A stretch of DNA of 7,903 nucleotides, from NCBI GenBank assembly GCA_016202785.1, contig JACQOC010000054.1, forward strand, positions 1 through 7,903, in the 5' to 3' direction. The notes under the pieces were generated by a model. It saw only the letters and a program-made list of their open reading frames with translations, had not been told where the DNA came from and did no database searches. Each line of letters starts with the position of its first letter. The stretch's first letter is position 1. Both the position numbers and the translations under genes were made by a program. Below are positions 5,401 through 7,903 of this stretch, piece by piece. This DNA is from Candidatus Aenigmatarchaeota archaeon (GTDB lineage: Archaea; Aenigmatarchaeota; Aenigmatarchaeia; QMZP01).

Positions 5401-7872
5401 AATGGAACAGGTTCTTGTATCCTTCTTCGCGGAGTCGCATATTATCTCTGCCGGTTTGTTTGTTCCTATCCACTCTTGAGGTGCATTAGAATAGGAGAGG
5501 GTAACTTCCACATACGAATCCTGGGTGTTGGTGGCATAATGTTGGACGAAAGTCGAAAGGCCGCATGTGCCACTGCCAACGCCGACCGTAAACTTTCCTT
5601 GCCGCTCGCTGGCCGGTGTTCCCCCGACATGGAAGGTAATGTCATAGGTGCCTGCCTGTGAATATTTATAGCTGCAAGAACAGGAGTTTAGGCATTTCAA
5701 CGCGGTTCCGTCGCCGAAATCAAACCCGGAGCCGGAACTGCACGATGTCAAATCGGCCCGACAATAAATAGTTTCATCAACCTTGACTGTGCGCTTGTCG
5801 CAGGTTATTGAAACGCCGGCATCGGATTTCTTCTTGCATATTCCCTTTTCGCCCTTAGCCAAATCTTCTTTGCCATCTTTGCGGCATATGTAATCGCCGG
5901 CACATTTGATTTCATCCTTGACGCAATGGGCGCCGTCGATCCGTTGGTTTTCAGGCTTGACGCAGATTTTGGTCATTTCACCCTGGCAGTTGAGGCCAGT
6001 GTCACATCTCTCGTTATTGGCGCAGCTCTGACCTTCGCCAGCCACGGGCGCCGAGGCGTTGCCGACAACAATAACCAGTTTAGTTTTCTTGTCAAGGCCA
6101 ACAAGGCTCGCTTTTACCGAATATGTTATTTCATAAGTCCCTGGATTGTTGTAGCGCCAACCGCAGGTTGTGCTTCCAGTATAATCTGGCGCCGAGTGTG
6201 GGCACTGTGCTACGCTACCATCCCCAAAATTAAATGAACTTGCCTTTAATGAAGTGCCGAAATTGTTCTCGCCGCGACAAGTTATCAGTTCCTGCGGCTT
6301 CAAGTTTTTCTTGTCGCAAGTAATCCAGACATCATCCTTTCCTTTTTTCACGCAGGTGCCGATTTCACCCTTGGCCAAATCATTGCCGTCCTTGCGGCAA
6401 AGGTAATCAGGGGCGCATTGTGCTATGTCCTTCACGCACCAAGAGTCTTCGGTGCGCTGCGCCTCGGTGGTTTTGACGCAGATTTTTTGCGTGCCACCAA
6501 GGCATCTCTGGGTAGTGCACTCTATGTCAGCGGTGCATATCTCGCCTTCCTGCTTAGTGCCGGCCGAAGAGCAGATCGGGAAGCTGGTGATGGCGCCAGT
6601 GGCGAATTTCTCGATAAGGGCCACGTCAGCTGAGGTCACCGTGCCGTCGCCATCGACATCGGCCCGTTTCTTCTGCTCGTCGGTAAGGGTTGCCGAGCCG
6701 GCCGCGTAGTTTGCGGTCAGCGTGGTGTCCAATGACGTCACCTTGCCGTCCAGGTTGACATCCCCATAGTTTTCGCATGCAGGCGTTATGCCGCCGCTGG
6801 CCACTGGGGAGATGGAGACGATGCCGTTCTTGCTGGCCTGCGTGCTTTTGCCGTAGGCAGTGACCACGTAGTTGTACGGTCCGGCGGCCATCAGTTTGCC
6901 CCCCGCAAACCGGCCCTTGTCGCCGCGCAACGCCCAGATTTTCGTCGTCCCGGACAGTTTCGGGGATTCTGTCACCAGCTCGTTGCCGGTCGTGTAGATG
7001 CTGACCATAGTTTGTTCGATGCAGCTGCCCACGGCAGCAAAAGTCACCCATTTGGTGGCGCCAGATGGCGGGTCAACCGTCACGCTGGCCAATTTGAAAT
7101 CAGTGCACTCGTTCTGCTTGGCCTCGCAGGTGCCATTCGGTCCGTTGGCGGTGTTGCAGACATAATCCTTATTGCAGGTCTTGTCCGGTTTGCAGAAGCC
7201 GCCCAGGTCGCCGTCTGCCGGCCCTTCCAGCTTGGCGCCAGTGCACGCGGAAAGGTCCCAGTCAGAGCAATCGGCCTTGCACTTGAGGCCGGCGCCGGAC
7301 AGCCCGAAACTGGCGCAGGTCTTGCCCGCCAGGTCGGTGCCGTCGCACTTCTCGTTGCCTTCTATTATGCGGTTGCCGCAAGTAGACGCCGGCGCCTCGC
7401 ATTTGGTCAGGTCGGTGGTCCAGTCCGCCGGGATGCACGAGGTTGGGAAAGTTTCTATGGTTTTGGTCTGCGGGTTGCAGGCCTTGGTCGCCACTTGCGC
7501 GCAGGCCGTGCACACCGGCTTGGAAGCGCAGTCTGCGTCGAAGCAGTCGGCCTTGCCGTCATTGTCGTTGTCGATGCCGTCGATGCACGCCGTTTCCGTG
7601 CCAGCCTGGCCGCCGCTTGTGCAATACTTGCCGCTGCTGTCGCAAGACGCGCCGGCCGGGCAGGCCTTGGCCGCGCCCCATTCCAGGCAAGAGTCGGCGT
7701 CATGGTTGCCGCAGGTGTAAGCTGCGTTGCTGGCGCATTTGGTCTCGCCGGCAGAACATTCGTTGGTGCAGGTCGTGCCGCCGCCTCCGGAACAGTGCGT
7801 GTAATAATCCACTATCTTGAAATACGGCGTGTCATCCAACTTGCCATACACCCAATCATCAACATCTATCAA
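2491..7872 (-). CDS. Giant Cys-rich multidomain surface protein with PKD domains and two dockerins
   Basis: TTG start at 7872, TGA at 2493-2491, 1793 residues, about 150 cysteines by hand count and none after residue 1606. Order seen: Cys module (35-84); Asp/Asn-rich metal-binding segment (96-121); CGN...EGNEKCDG repeat (165-210); Ig-like region (255-360); dockerin 1 (366-434); Cys repeat R1 (441-507) with PKD1 (526-605, FNFGDG); R2 (611-679) with PKD2 (697-766, FDFGDG); two Ig-like domains (767-863, 875-968); R3 (977-1046); two 39-residue repeats (1061-1138); two 114-117-residue repeats (1145-1258, 1307-1423) around a CC-containing insert; a divergent module (1432-1482); MopE-like segment (1491-1545); Pro/Thr/Gly linker; short Cys repeat (1571-1606); PKD3 (1624-1710); dockerin 2 (1732-1793). 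No catalytic domain and no transmembrane helix are recognised. Inference: an extracellular, disulfide- and calcium-stabilised adhesin or scaffold, held by the cohesin encoded next. Oddity: no signal peptide is visible at the N-terminus, so the real 5' end may be elsewhere. Confidence 0.85.
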   Translation of the reverse strand: MIDVDDWVYGKLDDTPYFKIVDYYTHCSGGGGTTCTNECSAGETKCASNAAYTCGNHDADSCLEWGAAKACPAGASCDSSGKYCTSGGQAGTETACIDGIDNDNDGKADCFDADCASKPVCTACAQVATKACNPQTKTIETFPTSCIPADWTTDLTKCEAPASTCGNRIIEGNEKCDGTDLAGKTCASFGLSGAGLKCKADCSDWDLSACTGAKLEGPADGDLGGFCKPDKTCNKDYVCNTANGPNGTCEAKQNECTDFKLASVTVDPPSGATKWVTFAAVGSCIEQTMVSIYTTGNELVTESPKLSGTTKIWALRGDKGRFAGGKLMAAGPYNYVVTAYGKSTQASKNGIVSISPVASGGITPACENYGDVNLDGKVTSLDTTLTANYAAGSATLTDEQKKRADVDGDGTVTSADVALIEKFATGAITSFPICSSAGTKQEGEICTADIECTTQRCLGGTQKICVKTTEAQRTEDSWCVKDIAQCAPDYLCRKDGNDLAKGEIGTCVKKGKDDVWITCDKKNLKPQELITCRGENNFGTSLKASSFNFGDGSVAQCPHSAPDYTGSTTCGWRYNNPGTYEITYSVKASLVGLDKKTKLVIVVGNASAPVAGEGQSCANNERCDTGLNCQGEMTKICVKPENQRIDGAHCVKDEIKCAGDYICRKDGKEDLAKGEKGICKKKSDAGVSITCDKRTVKVDETIYCRADLTSCSSGSGFDFGDGTALKCLNSCSCSYKYSQAGTYDITFHVGGTPASERQGKFTVGVGSGTCGLSTFVQHYATNTQDSYVEVTLSYSNAPQEWIGTNKPAEIICDSAKKDTRTCSISSTSGVCTRSTCIYNTREGTKTIQAKIGDATCSTTVDLASPGGERPAGENSCTVKATPVNIQKGDSTSVVLTYSLNSEFNFATVSCGGQQYRLSCPGGKSGECFAVTCSFSTDSRQTITGVVGMLTTSSGTRNPISCNPAVVAVGSATPIKKREGESCTIHNDCETGRCGGTSSKICVKASQSSRTTNSACLKDVEKCADGYLCRSVDNCNLPTGSGQQGVCVSSGTPEDQNCGGSTTKCIEDKSCTRTDGCDGIKRCVSGTLSNICEKKDAACGTTTCTTDQICTMTDGCAGTKKCTNGKLSSTCEKKDPTCKSPTPLSACPGVSGCSQENKWECLGSTASRQCVKTPQNCLAWSAKLICADDVGPGSTCISTTGKCKVSCPTNACATENFICSTTSSYKECYKDANGCLQFREGRCSGSTPTCNQGQKKCVANTQTGSTCEDGRPKCETTIFGGGKCCQADEICKYGSFGKSSCQKPQLQACSGTSGCSQENKWECLGSTASRQCVKTPQNCLAWSAKLLCTDDVGPGATCESSTGKCKKPAVTCPKNACATENFICSTPSSYIECYKDTDGCLQFREGRCSGSTPTCNQGQKKCVADPSTASKPCATNGCNQPNSYSCRRTTGAEGTYICALDSVNKCYKWTFDDICDNGCDTATGKCKTSSACNDRDVDGYNGKSSSCSSGTDCNDNDKSIHPGANEVCNDGKDSNCDGRDNPSGIVCQQNVGSDPKTPSTGKTPTTGRGSGGCTSGSQQSCITASGCTGRKTCSGGSYGPCTAVGTCNTGGTRFEAFEAEASFALGEAPTASFYHVVEGPAVSFDASLSSDDIGIASYVWNFGDDSGAVTPDSTVFHTYAAEGIYEVALSVVDGDGLRSEAFSTTVEITESQGLTAGTTAPGSLADGFNQPTDPDNDGKYEDINGNGRVDYSDVSLFSANLDSQSVLDNQAAFDFNGDGWVDNYDVKTLSLEVA
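2494..2679 (-). other. C-terminal dockerin type I domain (residues 1732-1793)
   Basis: Two F-hand calcium loops are visible: D1741-x-N-x-N-G-x-V-D-x-x-D1752 and D1773-x-N-x-D-G-x-V-D-x-x-D1784. They are separated by a helix-like stretch and preceded by an extra acidic DPDNDGKYED. It follows a PKD domain (1624-1710) and ends the protein, the usual place for a dockerin. By family knowledge the duplicated loops bind two calcium ions and form the cohesin-binding face. The cohesin gene begins at the next base after the stop codon. Confidence 0.85.
2497..2503 (-). promoter_or_regulatory. Strong Shine-Dalgarno for the cohesin gene, inside the 3' end of the dockerin gene
   Basis: Read on the minus strand this is GGAGGTG, a seven-base match to the anti-SD at the archaeal 16S 3' end, with six bases between it and the ATG at 2490. 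It lies within the last codons of the dockerin gene, whose TGA (2493-2491) directly touches the ATG (TGAATG). This fixes the cohesin start and indicates one transcript with re-initiation or coupled translation. Confidence 0.8.
3238..3402 (-). other. MopE-like metal-binding segment (residues 1491-1545)
   Basis: The stretch contains DRDVDGYNG, then DCNDNDKSIHPGANEVCNDG and a closing DSNCDG. This is the hallmark of the putative metal-binding motif family named after MopE, usually found in secreted proteins. A shorter relative, CIDGIDNDNDG followed by DCFDADC, lies near the N-terminus (residues 96-121, bases 7510-7587). Calcium binding is likely by family; copper binding, known for MopE itself, is not implied. 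Confidence 0.75.
3604..3954 (-). repeat. Tandem protein repeat A, copy 2 (residues 1307-1423)
   Basis: This second copy is 117 residues long, with three extra residues (KPA-type insertion) after GKCK relative to copy 1. The offset between copies is 486 bases before the insertion and 495 bases after it, both multiples of three. A third, much more divergent half-copy (residues 1432-1482, core KCYKWTFDDIC) follows directly. Confidence 0.95.
4099..4440 (-). repeat. Tandem protein repeat A, copy 1 (residues 1145-1258)
   Basis: This 114-residue copy contains two related Cys modules, one with core NCLAWSAK and one with core GCLQFREGRC. It is about 89% identical (13 differences in 114 aligned residues, by eye) to copy 2 at 3604-3954. 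Bases 4099-4176 are identical to 3604-3681 over 78 positions. The copies are separated by a Cys-rich insert (residues about 1264-1300, containing GGGKCCQADEIC) at 3973-4083. Confidence 0.95.
4459..4692 (-). repeat. Two tandem 39-residue Cys repeats (residues 1061-1138)
   Basis: The two units (4576-4692 and 4459-4575) share the pattern C-x4-5-C-x-x-T-D-G-C-x-G-x-K-x-C-x-x-G-x-L-S-x-x-CEKKD. A degenerate relative with SGCTGRKTCSGG occurs at residues about 1571-1606 (3055-3162), separated from them by the large repeats and the MopE-like segment. Confidence 0.85.
4735..4944 (-). repeat. Cys repeat R3 (residues 977-1046)
   Basis: Third and most divergent copy of the R module. It keeps REGESC, KICVK, CLKDVEKCADGYLCR and the terminal GVC, but lacks the RKDG-LAKGE segment and is not followed by a PKD domain. 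Two Ig-like domains (4969-5250 and 5284-5574) lie between it and PKD2. Confidence 0.75.
5836..6042 (-). repeat. Cys repeat R2 (residues 611-679)
   Basis: Second copy of the R module, closest to R1 (shared LCRKDG/ICRKDG and LAKGE motifs and matching Cys spacing). It is followed by PKD2, so R1-PKD1 and R2-PKD2 form a duplicated unit of about 170 residues. Confidence 0.8.
6352..6552 (-). repeat. Cys repeat R1 (residues 441-507)
   Basis: First of three related modules. Shared signature: EGE-x-C, then KICVK about 20 residues later, then C-x-K-D-x-x-x-C-A-x-x-Y-x-C-R, and a closing glycine-x-C. R1 and R2 also share RKDG...DLAKGE-x-G. It is followed by PKD1. Such spaced-Cys modules resemble EB-type and similar extracellular modules, but I cannot assign a named family with certainty. 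Confidence 0.8.
6571..6777 (-). other. Internal dockerin type I domain (residues 366-434)
   Basis: This segment has GDVNLDGKVTSLD (loop residues D371, N373, D375, D382) and ADVDGDGTVTSAD (D405, D407, D409, D416), with a helix of about 20 residues between the loops. The spacing and the loop-helix-loop-helix layout match canonical dockerin I closely. It is flanked by an Ig-like domain and a Cys-rich repeat, so unlike most dockerins it is buried in the chain. Confidence 0.85.
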
Positions 7873-7877
7873 AACAT

Positions 7878-7884
7878 ACCCTCT
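7878..7884 (-). promoter_or_regulatory. Weak Shine-Dalgarno supporting the TTG start at 7872
   Basis: On the minus strand AGAGGGT lies five bases before the TTG, and its GAGG core sits at the same distance as the GAGG of the cohesin gene's SD. It is the main support for a TTG start, because the frame carries TAA-TAG stops at 7890-7885 and has no upstream ATG. Confidence 0.4.
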
Positions 7885-7896
7885 CTATTATAAAAA
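7885..7896 (-). promoter_or_regulatory. AT-rich TATA-like stretch upstream of the dockerin gene
   Basis: Minus-strand TTTTTATAATAG resembles an archaeal TATA box and contrasts with the GC-rich surroundings. Its position argues against it serving the TTG at 7872: initiation about 25 bases downstream would fall at or inside the first codons. It may instead be the AT-rich end of an upstream coding frame, since both other minus frames stay open here to the window edge. Confidence 0.25.
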
Positions 7897-7903
7897 TAAT
7901 ACA

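Noticed and set aside
2491..7872. A cellulosome scaffold or enzyme
   Set aside because: There is no glycoside hydrolase, carbohydrate-binding module or multiple cohesins in the window; only an anchoring cohesin and a dockerin-bearing adhesin-like chain are seen.
7012..7893. Plus-strand frame of 293 codons opposite the N-terminal part of the dockerin gene
   Set aside because: Its Ala/Val/Gly/Arg-rich product is the expected antisense shadow of Cys- and Ala-rich coding sequence, and the minus frame carries clear domains.

Overview
The window reads as part of an uncultured archaeal genome, probably a DPANN-type lineage such as Diapherotrites, Micrarchaeota or Aenigmarchaeota. That placement is an inference with low to moderate confidence, because no rRNA or informational marker gene is present. 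It rests on a HerA-superfamily ATPase fused to a membrane-anchored surface region, on a very large Cys-rich secreted protein built from PKD, dockerin and metal-binding modules, and on a Shine-Dalgarno sequence matching the archaeal 16S 3' end. Only three genes are supported, and they fill almost the whole window.

Bases 1-1857 (+) hold the 3' part of a gene for a single-pass membrane protein. Two Ig-like domains precede the transmembrane helix and a HerA/FtsK-type ATPase domain follows it. The reading frame is open to the window edge, so the true start lies outside. A 33-base convergent gap (1858-1890) separates it from the minus-strand pair.

Bases 1891-7872 (-) hold a tight two-gene operon. 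The upstream gene (7872-2491) encodes a 1793-residue modular protein with about 150 cysteines, six copies of a Cys-rich module, three PKD domains, Ig-like domains, MopE-like metal-binding segments and two type I dockerin-like domains, one internal and one at the C-terminus. Its stop codon directly abuts the ATG of the second gene (2490-1891). The second gene encodes a small protein with a signal peptide, one cohesin-like domain and a C-terminal membrane anchor.

The simplest model is a dedicated archaeal cohesin-dockerin surface complex. The small membrane protein would display a cohesin outside the cell, and the giant Cys-rich protein would dock to it, giving a cell-surface adhesin or scaffold without an S-layer or lipid anchor of its own. 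The ATPase is convergent with this operon, so any functional link is only positional.

The main puzzles are the missing signal peptide on the giant protein, whose weak TTG start overlaps the stop of an upstream frame, and its internal repeat evolution: one half of a tandem duplication is perfect at DNA level and the other half is protein-identical but silently diverged.
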